Below are positions 18,075 through 26,985 of a stretch of 64,000 nt of DNA, one piece after another. Source of the stretch: Arcticibacter sp041902385. Lineage in GTDB: Bacteria; Bacteroidota; Bacteroidia; Sphingobacteriales; Sphingobacteriaceae. Both the position numbers and the translations under genes were made by a program. The stretch's first letter is position 1. The number at the start of each line of letters is the position of its first letter. The notes beneath the pieces were generated by a model. That model was not told the origin of the DNA and did no database searches. It worked only from the letters and a program-made list of their open reading frames with translations. The stretch spans positions 4,340,001 to 4,404,000 of the forward strand of contig NZ_CP169244.1 of assembly GCF_041902385.1 (NCBI RefSeq). Direction: 5' to 3'.

Positions 18075-18722
18075 TCAACCGGTTTTTTTACGGAAGACAT
18101 TTACCTTCGATTCTTTACCCCGAAGTAAACGCTCAATATTTTTTTGGTGCGTAACCAGAATCAGGATGCAGATGCACATCCCATACAAGACAACAGATCG
18201 GAGAGGAGAGTGAAAAACAAATATGATGCTAAGCGGAAAGGAAAAGCCTGCAATAATAGAACTAAGCGATACGTACTTTGAGATAAACAGCACCAGCAAG
18301 AAAACGCTGACACAGAATAAAGCGGCACTGAAATGTACCGCCAGTACCATTCCGAACAGAGTGGCAATGCCCTTACCTCCTCTGAAACCTGCAAAGACAG
18401 GGAACAGATGCCCCATTACTGCCGTAATCCCAAGTGCGAGCTGATAATTGACAAACTGAATGGAATGCTGCGGTCCTGTTACAGAAAGACCGATGAAGTA
18501 AGCAAGGTTAGTGGCCGTATAACCTTTGAGAATATCGATGGTCATTACGGCGATACCCGCCTTCTTTCCCAGAACACGGAACGTGTTGGTCGCTCCGGCA
18601 TTTCCGCTCCCATACTCGCGCACATCGATGCCGAAAAACGCTTGCCCTATCCATACAGCACTGGGAATCGATCCAAAAAGATAAGCAGCTATAAGCGCCG
18701 AAATAGAATAAACCGATATCAT
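18075..18722 (-). CDS. plsY: Glycerol-3-phosphate acyltransferase PlsY
   Basis: Inner membrane enzyme that moves an acyl group from acyl-phosphate to glycerol-3-phosphate, the first step of phospholipid synthesis. The three family loops are present: GSIPSAVWIGQ, YGSGNAGATNTFRVLG, and GHLFPVFAGFRGGKG. Five or more membrane segments, 215 residues, normal length. It lies between nadC and the M48 gene on the same strand, with gaps of about 60 and 40 bases, so partial cotranscription is possible. Confidence 0.94.
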   Translation of the reverse strand: MISVYSISALIAAYLFGSIPSAVWIGQAFFGIDVREYGSGNAGATNTFRVLGKKAGIAVMTIDILKGYTATNLAYFIGLSVTGPQHSIQFVNYQLALGITAVMGHLFPVFAGFRGGKGIATLFGMVLAVHFSAALFCVSVFLLVLFISKYVSLSSIIAGFSFPLSIIFVFHSPLRSVVLYGMCICILILVTHQKNIERLLRGKESKVNVFRKKTG

Positions 18723-18784
18723 TCAGCCTGCAATTATACTAAAAAAGCGAAGTCAAAATACTGTAAAATATCATTTCATCCCAA

Positions 18785-19633
18785 CTAAAAAGCCTTCAAG
18801 CTCATATCCAGACTTTTAACAGAGTGAGTTAGAGCACCCATGGACACGTAGTCTACGCCGCATTTCGCATACTCCACTACATTTTCCTCTGTAATGCCGC
18901 CCGAAGCCTCTGTTTTAAACCGACCGGCAACAAGCGCTACCGCTTCTTTCAGCTCCTCATAGGTGAAGTTGTCGAGCAGAATGCGATCTGCACCTCCATT
19001 CTCTATAACCTCCATTAACTCCTTTTTGTTGCGCACCTCAATTTCCACGGCGAGTTCCAGCCCCTTCTCCTGCAGGTATTCGCGTGTGGCCAGTAACGCC
19101 TGCCTAATCCCCCCTGCATAGTCAACGTGATTGTCTTTTATCAGGATCATGTCGTACAAACCGATCCGATGGTTAACTCCCCCTCCTATCTTTACCGCTA
19201 TCTTCTCCAAAAACCGCATATTCGGCGTAGTCTTTCGGGTATCGAGCACCTTTGTTCCGGTTTCCCCGAGCTGCTTCACAATCCTCCCGGTAACAGTAGC
19301 AATCCCGCTCATCCTTTGCATAATGTTTAAAACAAGCCGCTCAGCTTTTAATATCGAATGGACAGAGCCACTGACATGAAACGCCACATCTCCTGGTTCT
19401 ACTTCAGTACCATCCTCTATGAACACATCAACCCTAAGGCCAGGGTCCACAATCCTAAAGATCTCGAGCGCAACAAACACGCCCGCAAGGGTGCCCTCTT
19501 CTTTAATCAGCAGTTTCGCACGACCTTCGTTTCCCGCCGCAATAGTCGCGAGCGAGGTGTGATCACCTTCTCCTACGTCTTCAAGCAATGCATCTTTTAT
19601 AAATTTATCAAGCAACTCTTGTTCTTCTTTCAT
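18785..19633 (-). CDS. nadC: Nicotinate-nucleotide pyrophosphorylase (carboxylating)
   Basis: Quinolinate phosphoribosyltransferase of NAD synthesis. Key motifs: DALLEDVGEGDHTS near the N-terminus, the substrate-binding stretch LDTRKTTPNMRFLEK, GGGVNHRIGLYDMILIKDNH, and EIEVRN. The longer frame from 19765 has an atypical hydrophobic extension; the ATG at 19633 (MKEEQELLDKFIKDALLEDV) gives 282 residues, as in the family. nadA and nadB are not in the window. It is divergent from gpmI. Confidence 0.94.
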   Translation of the reverse strand: MKEEQELLDKFIKDALLEDVGEGDHTSLATIAAGNEGRAKLLIKEEGTLAGVFVALEIFRIVDPGLRVDVFIEDGTEVEPGDVAFHVSGSVHSILKAERLVLNIMQRMSGIATVTGRIVKQLGETGTKVLDTRKTTPNMRFLEKIAVKIGGGVNHRIGLYDMILIKDNHVDYAGGIRQALLATREYLQEKGLELAVEIEVRNKKELMEVIENGGADRILLDNFTYEELKEAVALVAGRFKTEASGGITEENVVEYAKCGVDYVSMGALTHSVKSLDMSLKAF

Positions 19634-19708
19634 AGGCGCTAAAATAAGAAATACATTTATTACATCTCTTTGTTCACGATGCACATGGTCAAATATGACA
19701 CAAGTCAC

Positions 19709-19739
19709 TTTGCATGGGAATAATACAACTGTATATTTG
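19709..19739 (+). promoter_or_regulatory. Complete Bacteroidota promoter abutting gpmI
   Basis: TTTG at 19709-19712, exactly 19 bases, then TATATTTG at 19732-19739: an exact match to TTTG-N19-TAnnTTTG. Transcription should begin only a few bases downstream, at or next to the GTG at 19744, which predicts a leaderless mRNA and argues against the ATG at 19714. Confidence 0.75.
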
Positions 19740-19743
19740 CCAT

Positions 19744-21264
19744 GTGGAAACAAAAAAATTAGCACTTATCATTCTTGACGGCTGGGGCTACGGCAAAGCC
19801 GATCAATCAAATGCAATACTTGCAGCAAATACACCTTTCTTTAATCATTTGGTAACTACATATCCGAATTCAAGGTTAGAAGCTTCGGGTATGGCAGTTG
19901 GTTTGCCTGACGGACAGATGGGCAATTCTGAAGTTGGCCACATGAACTTAGGTGCAGGACGAGTCGTTTATCAGGAACTTGGCCGTATTCATAAAGCGGT
20001 AGACGACGGGGAACTATTAACCAATCCCGTTCTTCAGGAAGCTTTTGCATACGCTAAGGCGCAGAACAAAAAGGTTCACTTCATCGGACTTCTGTCAGAT
20101 GGCGGTGTGCACTCCCATATTAAACACGTGTTCGGTCTTTGTGATGCTGCAAAATCAGCAGGTTTAAGTAATGTATTCGTTCATGCGTTCCTCGATGGCC
20201 GTGATACTGACCCTAACGGAGGCGTCGGCTATGTGCAGGCTCTTGAAAAACACCTGGAAAACAGTCCTGTTCAAATTGCTTCCCTCATCGGAAGATACTA
20301 TGCGATGGACCGCGACAACCGTTGGGAAAGAGTAAAGCAAGCATATGACCTGATGGTGCACGGCATCGGGAAACCAGCAAAGCAACTGACAACGGCAATA
20401 GAAGACTCCTATAAAGACGGAGTTACAGACGAGTTTTTAAAACCGGTAGTAAAAGTAAACGAAGGCGGTACTCCTGTAGCAACTATAGAATCAGGAGATG
20501 TAGTGATCTGTTTCAACTTCAGAACAGACCGCGGACGAGAGATCACTGTTGCTCTTACTCAAAAGGCATTCCCCGAATATCACCTCGAACCTCTTTCTCT
20601 GCATTATGTTACAATGACCACCTACGATGAAACATTCAAAGGTGTTAAAGTTGTGTTTACCAAGGAAGACCTGACCGACACTATCGGAGAAGTGCTGGGT
20701 CGTAACGGTAAAACTCAGGTAAGGATCGCAGAAACGGAAAAGTATCCGCACGTGACGTTTTTCTTCTCTGGCGGCCGCGAGAAAGAATTTGAAGGAGAAA
20801 AACGCATTCTTATTCCTTCTCCAAAGGTGGCTACCTACGACCTGAAGCCGGAAATGAGTGCTGAAGGTATTCGAGATGCCATCTGCGAAGAGCTACCGGA
20901 AAATAAACCGGACTTCGTATGCCTTAACTTTGCAAATCCCGACATGGTGGGCCATACAGGCGTCTTTGAGGCTGTAGTAAAGGCTGTAGAAACAGTAGAT
21001 GGCTGCCTCAAGAAAGTGGTAGAAACTGGCCTTGAAATTGGCTACTCGTTCATCATCCTTGCTGATCACGGTAACGCTGATTTCATGATCAATGGAGATG
21101 GATCACCCAATACAGCACACACCACTAATCTGGTACCTTGCATCCTTATTGACAAAGACCATAAAGCAATAAAAGACGGAAAACTTGGTGATATCGCACC
21201 TACGGTCCTTAAGATCCTCGGCGTGCCTATCCCTGAGAAAATGACAGGGAATGTTCTTGTATAG
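19744..21264 (+). CDS. gpmI: 2,3-bisphosphoglycerate-independent phosphoglycerate mutase
   Basis: Interconverts 3- and 2-phosphoglycerate in glycolysis, using two manganese ions. Seen: LIILDGWGYG (metal aspartate), MGNSEVGHMNLGAGR with the nucleophilic serine, FLDGRDTDPNGG, and the C-terminal metal site ADHGNADFM with NTAHTTNLVP. The GTG at 19744 (reading VETKKLALIILDGWG) gives 506 residues; an ATG at 19714 is in frame but lies within the promoter. The out-of-frame ATG at 19742 would fit only if the following A run (seven) were one base short. The stop overlaps the next gene by 14 bases, which suggests translational coupling. Confidence 0.93.
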   Translation: METKKLALIILDGWGYGKADQSNAILAANTPFFNHLVTTYPNSRLEASGMAVGLPDGQMGNSEVGHMNLGAGRVVYQELGRIHKAVDDGELLTNPVLQEAFAYAKAQNKKVHFIGLLSDGGVHSHIKHVFGLCDAAKSAGLSNVFVHAFLDGRDTDPNGGVGYVQALEKHLENSPVQIASLIGRYYAMDRDNRWERVKQAYDLMVHGIGKPAKQLTTAIEDSYKDGVTDEFLKPVVKVNEGGTPVATIESGDVVICFNFRTDRGREITVALTQKAFPEYHLEPLSLHYVTMTTYDETFKGVKVVFTKEDLTDTIGEVLGRNGKTQVRIAETEKYPHVTFFFSGGREKEFEGEKRILIPSPKVATYDLKPEMSAEGIRDAICEELPENKPDFVCLNFANPDMVGHTGVFEAVVKAVETVDGCLKKVVETGLEIGYSFIILADHGNADFMINGDGSPNTAHTTNLVPCILIDKDHKAIKDGKLGDIAPTVLKILGVPIPEKMTGNVLV

Positions 21265-21790
21265 AAAACTGATTCCATTTTTGATACTATTCGGACTTGC
21301 AGCATGCAAGTCCGACAATAAAGCTTCTGATAGTAAAAAGACTTACTTTGATATCAGAGGCTTTTTTGCTAAGGAAGCGAACCGCCTGGCAGCAAAAAGA
21401 CCTGCCGTCCAGAAGTCAATCTCAGACAATGGCAATATCGAGAGCAGAAAAGTAACGGTGGCTGACTGGGGGAGCGAGCTTTCATTATTCTCCGAATCGG
21501 ATATTAATAAACCGTCCTGGCGTAATAGCTATCGCGTGAGCAAGAGAGGCTCCGTTATTACCTATACAGCTAAGGATAGCAAGATCAGAACGCAGAAAGT
21601 CACAATACGGCTCTCGGATAAAAGTCAGGTGAGTTATATTGCTATTCGCAATCAGTCGGAGAATATGCTCTATTCCTCTAACGAAATGCTTGAATACTAT
21701 CCCGATTCGCTCTACCGCATCGTAAAGCAGCAAAATGTAAAAGTGCTGGGTTCACATCGTTATCTTATAGAAGGGCGTCTCCGCCTTTAA
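21251..21790 (+). CDS. Putative lipoprotein of unknown function, coupled to gpmI
   Basis: A 179-residue protein with a lipoprotein signal (FLILFGLAACKSD, lipobox Cys about residue 19). The remainder is polar, with predicted beta content in VTIRLSDKSQVSYIAIRNQ. I recognise no domain. Its ATG lies inside the end of gpmI (14-base overlap), so it is translated from the same mRNA. A strong terminator follows about 125 bases downstream. The pairing with a glycolytic enzyme gives no hint to function. Confidence 0.75.
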   Translation: MFLYRKLIPFLILFGLAACKSDNKASDSKKTYFDIRGFFAKEANRLAAKRPAVQKSISDNGNIESRKVTVADWGSELSLFSESDINKPSWRNSYRVSKRGSVITYTAKDSKIRTQKVTIRLSDKSQVSYIAIRNQSENMLYSSNEMLEYYPDSLYRIVKQQNVKVLGSHRYLIEGRLRL

Positions 21791-21913
21791 AATCCAGTCA
21801 AACTTCATTTAGAGATTCAAAAAACGCATGACTTTAGAAGATAGATAAATGGAGTTTGAACGCTGCTCATAACATTAAGAACCAGGGAGTCATTAATATT
21901 TACAAAACTGGGA

Positions 21914-21945
21914 GAAAAGCCGCTCAATAATTTGAGCGGCTTTTC
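21914..21945 (+). terminator. Rho-independent terminator after gpmI-lipoprotein unit
   Basis: A 14-bp perfect stem (GAAAAGCCGCTCAA with its complement) and the loop TAAT, with the T-rich arm at 21941-21944 followed by CGTTTA. Its symmetry would allow action on either strand. Confidence 0.8.
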
Positions 21946-21977
21946 GTTTAATAGGAAGCTTAGATAAAAATTCTTCT

Positions 21978-22508
21978 ATGAAATTGATGCCAGGGCTGAA
22001 TGCTGCCCTACTGTTATTATTCACATCATGCGCCATGCCCTTAACCGCACAAAATCCATTGAGGCAGGCAAGGCGAACTACACTTGTTGTCGATCCCGCC
22101 TTTCAGCAAGAGTTTCTGATGCGCATTAATGAAATAAGAACGCGCGGATGTAACTGCGGCAAAGTTTACATGCCCCCGGTTCCTCCCCTGACCTGGAATG
22201 ACCAGCTTGAAAACTCAGCTTACCTCCATGCCAGTGACATGAACAGAAAAAAATATTTTAGTCATATAAGTAAAGACGGCCGGACAAGTAAAGACCGGAT
22301 CATGGCCGCCGGTTACAGACCGGAAGGATATAAAACTTACGCAGTGGGCGAAAATATTGCATGGGGACAGCGCAGCATCCGCGAGGCTATGGAAGGCTGG
22401 CTTAAAAGCGAGGGACATTGCCACAACATCATGAATAAGTCGTTCCGGGAAGTTGGAGTAGCAATGGAGAATAATTATTGGGTTCAGAATTTTGGTGGAA
22501 GGAAGTAG
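21978..22508 (+). CDS. CAP-domain (SCP/PR1-like) exported protein
   Basis: A 176-residue protein with a signal peptide (LLLLFTSCAMPLTAQ; the Cys at about residue 18 might be a lipobox, but the AxA-type site after it is also possible). The CAP domain follows: LTWNDQLENSAYLHASDM, FSHISKDGRTSKDRI, YAVGENIAWG and WLKSEGHCHNIMN, which contain the conserved histidine and glutamate of the cavity. Bacterial CAP proteins are extracellular, with lipid-binding or unknown roles. It is convergent with the TPR gene, with a shared terminator between. Confidence 0.87.
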   Translation: MKLMPGLNAALLLLFTSCAMPLTAQNPLRQARRTTLVVDPAFQQEFLMRINEIRTRGCNCGKVYMPPVPPLTWNDQLENSAYLHASDMNRKKYFSHISKDGRTSKDRIMAAGYRPEGYKTYAVGENIAWGQRSIREAMEGWLKSEGHCHNIMNKSFREVGVAMENNYWVQNFGGRK

Positions 22509-22522
22509 AAATAAGGCTTAAA

Positions 22523-22552
22523 AAAAGGGATGAACTTTTGTCCATCCCTTTT
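22523..22552. terminator. Bidirectional terminator between CAP and TPR genes
   Basis: AAAAGGGATG (22523-22532) pairs with CATCCCTTTT (22543-22552) around a 10-base loop. T tracts flank it on both strands, fitting the convergent genes. Confidence 0.75.
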
Positions 22553-22557
22553 ACATC

Positions 22558-23193
22558 CTATCTGCTGAGATTCGCCATGTAGACTTTGGCTTTCTTCATC
22601 TCGTCCATGATGTCCTTTCTTCCGGGGGTAGCATCAAGAACGTGCTGTAAATCGTCGATGCAAGATTTAAACGCGCTCTCGGCAGCAGCCTTGTCGTAGA
22701 ACTTCGGGATCTTCTGACCTTTAAGAATTCCATAATCCCTGTACGCTATAGCACGGTTTTGAAATAGCTTAAGATCTTCACTGTTCAGCTCAATTGCTTT
22801 ACTGAAATCCCGGATCGACGCCTGCAGCAGCTTCTCACGCTCGGCATTAGAAGCAGACAACTGCGTCCCCTGAACGTTCCTTGCCTTTCCACGATAATAA
22901 TAGGCTGAAACATTGCTGGGACGTAAAGACACTACCTGACCGAACGTGGATATCGCCTTAGCATAGTCGCCTGTGTGGTAATAAGAATAGCCCAGCATAT
23001 ACAGAACATCTGCATTATTAGCCTCTGCTGGCATTGCCTTTTCCAGATGGGTCACAGCCTCGTTAAACTTGCCGTCTATCACGGCCTTCTGGCCCAGCTT
23101 CACATAGTTATTCTTAATTTCCTGACCTTGCTGGCCAAGCGAAACATTGGCGAACAAACATACAAAAGACAAAATCGATACAATTACTTTCAT
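22558..23193 (-). CDS. TPR-repeat exported protein
   Basis: A 211-residue protein with a signal peptide (MKVIVSILSFVCLFANVSLGQ) and at least three TPR units: KLGQKAVIDGKFNEAVTHLE, DVLYMLGYSYYHTGDYAKAI and VSAYYYRGKARNVQG, then FQNRAIAYRDYG. TPR proteins act as binding scaffolds; no catalytic motif is seen. Probably periplasmic. It is divergent from lon, with a 316-base gap that holds the lon promoter. Partner unknown. Confidence 0.8.
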   Translation of the reverse strand: MKVIVSILSFVCLFANVSLGQQGQEIKNNYVKLGQKAVIDGKFNEAVTHLEKAMPAEANNADVLYMLGYSYYHTGDYAKAISTFGQVVSLRPSNVSAYYYRGKARNVQGTQLSASNAEREKLLQASIRDFSKAIELNSEDLKLFQNRAIAYRDYGILKGQKIPKFYDKAAAESAFKSCIDDLQHVLDATPGRKDIMDEMKKAKVYMANLSR

Positions 23194-23418
23194 TGAATAT
23201 GAGCTTTAAACCTATAACGAATGAACGGGTAATATTATTTCTATTTTTCGTTATTTACAAACTATTACTTCCATTTCTGGCCTCCCGTTCTTAATGACGT
23301 TATAAATACGCAAGCCCCTCAAATTGTTTTAAGAAAAGCGAGCTGACTTTTTTACAGCTTATTTTCTTACTTTTATCGTCGTGGCGGAAAAGAGCGACTT
23401 TTACCTCAATTATAGCTA

Positions 23419-23435
23419 TTGGCACACGCCTTGCA
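23419..23435 (+). promoter_or_regulatory. Sigma-54 (-24/-12) promoter-like site and palindrome upstream of lon
   Basis: TTGGCACACGCCTTGCA matches the sigma-54 consensus TGGCAC-N5-TTGCA, with the required 10 bases between GG (23421-23422) and GC (23433-23434). Transcription would start near 23446, about 64 bases before the lon ATG. The -12 element overlaps a perfect 16-bp palindrome, TTGCAGATATCTGCAA (23431-23446). No enhancer-binding site was identified. Functional use is inference. Confidence 0.55.
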
Positions 23436-23509
23436 GATATCTGCAAAGTTAGAAAGATCACAAGAGTTAAATTTAAAAGCTGTCATATTGACGCCGAGAA
23501 AGGAACTGA

Positions 23510-25975
23510 ATGAATAATTTGCTGGATTTTAATCAGTCATTACCCATAATAAATGAAGATACCGAGTTCTTTCCGCTGATGTCTCAGGAAGACGAAGAGG
23601 AAATGAATAACGAGCAAACTCCCGAGGTTTTATCTATACTTCCCCTTCGCAATACGGTGCTATTTCCGGGTGTGGTGATCCCCATCACAGTTGGCCGAGA
23701 CAAGTCAATAAAATTGATCAAGGATGCTTACAAAGGCGATCGTACCATCGGTGTCGTCTCTCAAAGAGATGTCGCTATAGAAGATCCTCTGTTTTCACAG
23801 CTTAACACAGTCGGAACTGTAGCGTTGATCATTAAAATGCTGCAAATGCCTGATGGCAGCACCACTGTCATTATTCAGGGCAAGCAGCGTTTCAGACTGC
23901 GCGAGGAAGTGCAGGCAGAGCCTTATATCAAGGCTACTGTCGATAAATTTGAAGAGATCCGTCCCAAACAGGACAAGGAATTCAAGGCAATGGTTGCATC
24001 CATCAAGGAGATGTCGATGCAAATCATTCAAATGTCGCCCAACCTCCCGAGTGAAGCAGGAATCGCCATTAAGAATATAGAAAGCACTTCCTTCCTGATC
24101 AACTTCATATCCTCCAACATGAACGCAGACGTTCCCGTCAAGCAAAAGATGCTGGAGGTGGCTAATCTGCGTGACCGTGCCAAGATGGTGCTAGAGCAGC
24201 TGACCACTGAACTTCAGATGCTGGAGCTCAAGAATCAGATCCAGTCGAAAGTAAGGACAGACCTCGACAAGCAGCAACGCGAGTACTATCTGAACCAACA
24301 GCTTAAGACGATCCAGGAAGAACTGGGCGGCAGTTCTCCCGACCTCGAACTCGAAAACCTTCGGGAACGCGCTGCCAAAAAGAAGTGGAGCAAAGAAGTC
24401 AGGGAACACTTTGTTAAAGAGCTCGACAAGCTCGGCCGCATGAACCCGGCCGCTGCCGACTATTCCGTCCAGGTTAACTACCTCGAGCTCCTGCTTGACC
24501 TTCCCTGGTCTGAATTTTCAAAAGACAACTTTGACCTTAAGCGGGCTGAAAAGATCCTGAATAAAGATCACTACGGCCTTGACAAAGTAAAACAGCGAAT
24601 AATAGAGTACCTGGCGGTGCTCAAGCTAAGGAATAATATGAAGGCTCCCATCCTGTGCCTTGCTGGCCCTCCGGGAGTTGGAAAAACATCACTTGGTAAA
24701 TCCATCGCCCGGGCTCTGGGAAGAAAATACGTACGGGTTGCCCTCGGTGGCGTGCGAGATGAAGCAGAGATCAGAGGACACCGTAAAACTTACATAGGTG
24801 CAATGCCAGGACGCATTATTCAGTCATTGAAGAAAGCAGGAACAGCAAACCCTGTCTTTGTTCTTGACGAAATCGATAAGGTTGGAAACGACTTTAGAGG
24901 CGATCCATCTTCCGCCCTTCTCGAGGTGCTGGATCCGGAACAGAACAATGCGTTCTATGACCATTATGTTGAGCTCGACTTTGACCTGTCCAACGTCATG
25001 TTCATCGCTACAGCCAACTCTCTTGGTTCCATCCAGCCGGCACTTCTTGATCGTATGGAAGTGATCGAAGTAAACGGCTACACCATTGAAGAGAAGATCG
25101 AGATTGCCAAGCAGCACCTCTTGCCCAAGCAACTTGAGCAACACGGACTGACCAGGAAAGATGTAGTGTTAAAAGCTCCGGTAATAGAAAAGATCATTGA
25201 AGATTACACCCGCGAATCGGGCGTAAGAGGACTGGAAAAGAAGATCGGGTCAGTAGTACGGGGTGTCGCCACAAAGATCGCCATGGAAAAAGAATATGTT
25301 CCGGCCTTAAACAAGGCAGATGTAGAAACTATTCTGGGAGCGCCGATATTCGACAAGGATCTTTACGAGGGCAATGAAGTTGCAGGTGTAGTAACAGGCC
25401 TGGCCTGGACGCAGGTAGGCGGCGACATTCTCTTCATTGAAGCGAGTCTCAGTCCTGGCAAAGGCAAATTATCACTCACCGGTAATCTGGGCGATGTAAT
25501 GAAAGAATCTGCAACGATCGCCATGGCTTATCTCCGTGCACACTCACAGAAGTTCGGCATTGATTACCGCCTCTTTGAGCAATGGGATGTACACGTCCAT
25601 GTTCCAGCCGGCGCAACTCCTAAAGATGGGCCTTCAGCAGGTATCACCATGCTAACAGCCCTCACCTCCGCTTTTACCCAGAGAAGGGTGAAACAAAATC
25701 TCGCCATGACAGGTGAAATCACACTCCGGGGCAAGGTATTGCCAGTCGGCGGCATTAAAGAGAAAATACTCGCAGCCAAAAGGGCAAATATCAAAGAAGT
25801 CATCTTATCGAGATCAAACCGGAAAGACATCCTTGAAATAAAAGAAGATTATATCAAAGACATGGTGTTCCACTATGTTGATGAAATGAAAGAGGTCATC
25901 GATCTTGCTCTTACAAACGAGAAAGTGAAAGATCCGCTCGATCTTACGCTTCCCGAACCTCTTAATAACCACTAA
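23510..25975 (+). CDS. lon: ATP-dependent protease Lon
   Basis: Cytoplasmic AAA+ serine protease that degrades damaged and regulatory proteins. An acidic N-terminal stretch (about residues 10-40) precedes the substrate-binding LON domain (LSILPLRNTVLFPGVVIPI). The AAA+ module has Walker A GPPGVGKTS near residue 385 and Walker B VFVLDEIDKVG. The protease domain has KDGPSAGITM with catalytic serine near residue 708 and the partner lysine in GGIKEKILAAKR near 750. 821 residues, full length. Upstream DNA carries a sigma-54-like site. The LpxR-like gene follows at 53 bases. Confidence 0.96.
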   Translation: MNNLLDFNQSLPIINEDTEFFPLMSQEDEEEMNNEQTPEVLSILPLRNTVLFPGVVIPITVGRDKSIKLIKDAYKGDRTIGVVSQRDVAIEDPLFSQLNTVGTVALIIKMLQMPDGSTTVIIQGKQRFRLREEVQAEPYIKATVDKFEEIRPKQDKEFKAMVASIKEMSMQIIQMSPNLPSEAGIAIKNIESTSFLINFISSNMNADVPVKQKMLEVANLRDRAKMVLEQLTTELQMLELKNQIQSKVRTDLDKQQREYYLNQQLKTIQEELGGSSPDLELENLRERAAKKKWSKEVREHFVKELDKLGRMNPAAADYSVQVNYLELLLDLPWSEFSKDNFDLKRAEKILNKDHYGLDKVKQRIIEYLAVLKLRNNMKAPILCLAGPPGVGKTSLGKSIARALGRKYVRVALGGVRDEAEIRGHRKTYIGAMPGRIIQSLKKAGTANPVFVLDEIDKVGNDFRGDPSSALLEVLDPEQNNAFYDHYVELDFDLSNVMFIATANSLGSIQPALLDRMEVIEVNGYTIEEKIEIAKQHLLPKQLEQHGLTRKDVVLKAPVIEKIIEDYTRESGVRGLEKKIGSVVRGVATKIAMEKEYVPALNKADVETILGAPIFDKDLYEGNEVAGVVTGLAWTQVGGDILFIEASLSPGKGKLSLTGNLGDVMKESATIAMAYLRAHSQKFGIDYRLFEQWDVHVHVPAGATPKDGPSAGITMLTALTSAFTQRRVKQNLAMTGEITLRGKVLPVGGIKEKILAAKRANIKEVILSRSNRKDILEIKEDYIKDMVFHYVDEMKEVIDLALTNEKVKDPLDLTLPEPLNNH

Positions 25976-26028
25976 CTTTCCAAATCAGCGGGGGACAATA
26001 AAAGCTCCCCCGCCACTGGAATCCAATT

Positions 26029-26985
26029 ATGAAACTACTTCTCTCTACGGCCATCCTCCTGTTTGCCACCCTGCCAGCTTTCTCACAGCGAAAAAACTTC
26101 AAAAATGAGTTCGGATTCAGAAGCGATAACGATGCCTATCTCGCTTATGGCCAGGACAGATATTATACAAACGGCCTGTTTATCACCTTTCGCCACGCAC
26201 TACCATCCTCGCCAGCCGGCAGTAATGTTCTCAAAAAGATCTGGGAAGCGGAAATAGGGCAGTATATGTTCAATGCTCAGTCAGGGTATGTCCCTGACAT
26301 GCGGTATGTTGACCGTCCCTTTGCTGCCTACTTGTACGGTGCAGCGAAGATGAACTGGTTCACTAAGCGCGAGCAAGTGTTTCAGGCATCCCTTAATATC
26401 GGTACTATAGGACCTCACGCCCTTGGAGAAGGCGCACAGCGCCTCCTTCACAAAATGGTGGGCTTCTACGAGGTCACTGGCTGGAAATACCAGATTGACA
26501 ACGAGATGGGAGTGAACGGCTCATTCAGTTACAGCTCTTTATTATCACGCCCATCCGAAAATGCTGACTTCAGCGTCGACGGATATGCAAACATCGGGAC
26601 CACTTTCTCTGGTGCCGGAGGAGGAGTTACGTTCAGAGCAGGTAAGATAAACAAGCTCTATCGTTCGGTGGCCACCAATAGCCGCATCTCAAACAATTCT
26701 GCTGATACTATTCCCCAAAAAGAGATCTTTTTCTTTGCCAGACCATCTTTGCATTTTATAGCTTATGATGCGACCCTGCAGGGCGGCATCTTCAACGACA
26801 ACAAGGGGCCCGTTACTTCAGACCCTAATCGACTTGCTTTCTCTCAGGAGCTTGGAGTAAAATATGCGAGCGATCGATGGACGCTCAATTTCTCGGTCAT
26901 CTTCCGAACAAAAGAAACGAGTTCGCAGATTCACGCCCACCAATACGGATCCGCATCAATCTTCTACCGGTTCGGCAGGAACTAA
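26029..26985 (+). CDS. LpxR-like outer membrane protein (DUF2219)
   Basis: A 318-residue protein with a signal peptide (LLFATLPAFSQ). The N-terminal NEFGFRSDNDAYLAYGQDRYYTNGLFITF matches the DUF2219/LpxR family, in which LpxR removes the 3'-acyloxyacyl group from lipid A. The family's asparagine/aspartate cluster for calcium is plausible in SDNDAY and the motif DRYYTNG is intact. The C-terminus ends in strand-like SASIFYRFGRN. Activity on this organism's lipid A is inference. It follows lon by 53 bases and overlaps the convergent queD end by four bases. Confidence 0.77.
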   Translation: MKLLLSTAILLFATLPAFSQRKNFKNEFGFRSDNDAYLAYGQDRYYTNGLFITFRHALPSSPAGSNVLKKIWEAEIGQYMFNAQSGYVPDMRYVDRPFAAYLYGAAKMNWFTKREQVFQASLNIGTIGPHALGEGAQRLLHKMVGFYEVTGWKYQIDNEMGVNGSFSYSSLLSRPSENADFSVDGYANIGTTFSGAGGGVTFRAGKINKLYRSVATNSRISNNSADTIPQKEIFFFARPSLHFIAYDATLQGGIFNDNKGPVTSDPNRLAFSQELGVKYASDRWTLNFSVIFRTKETSSQIHAHQYGSASIFYRFGRN

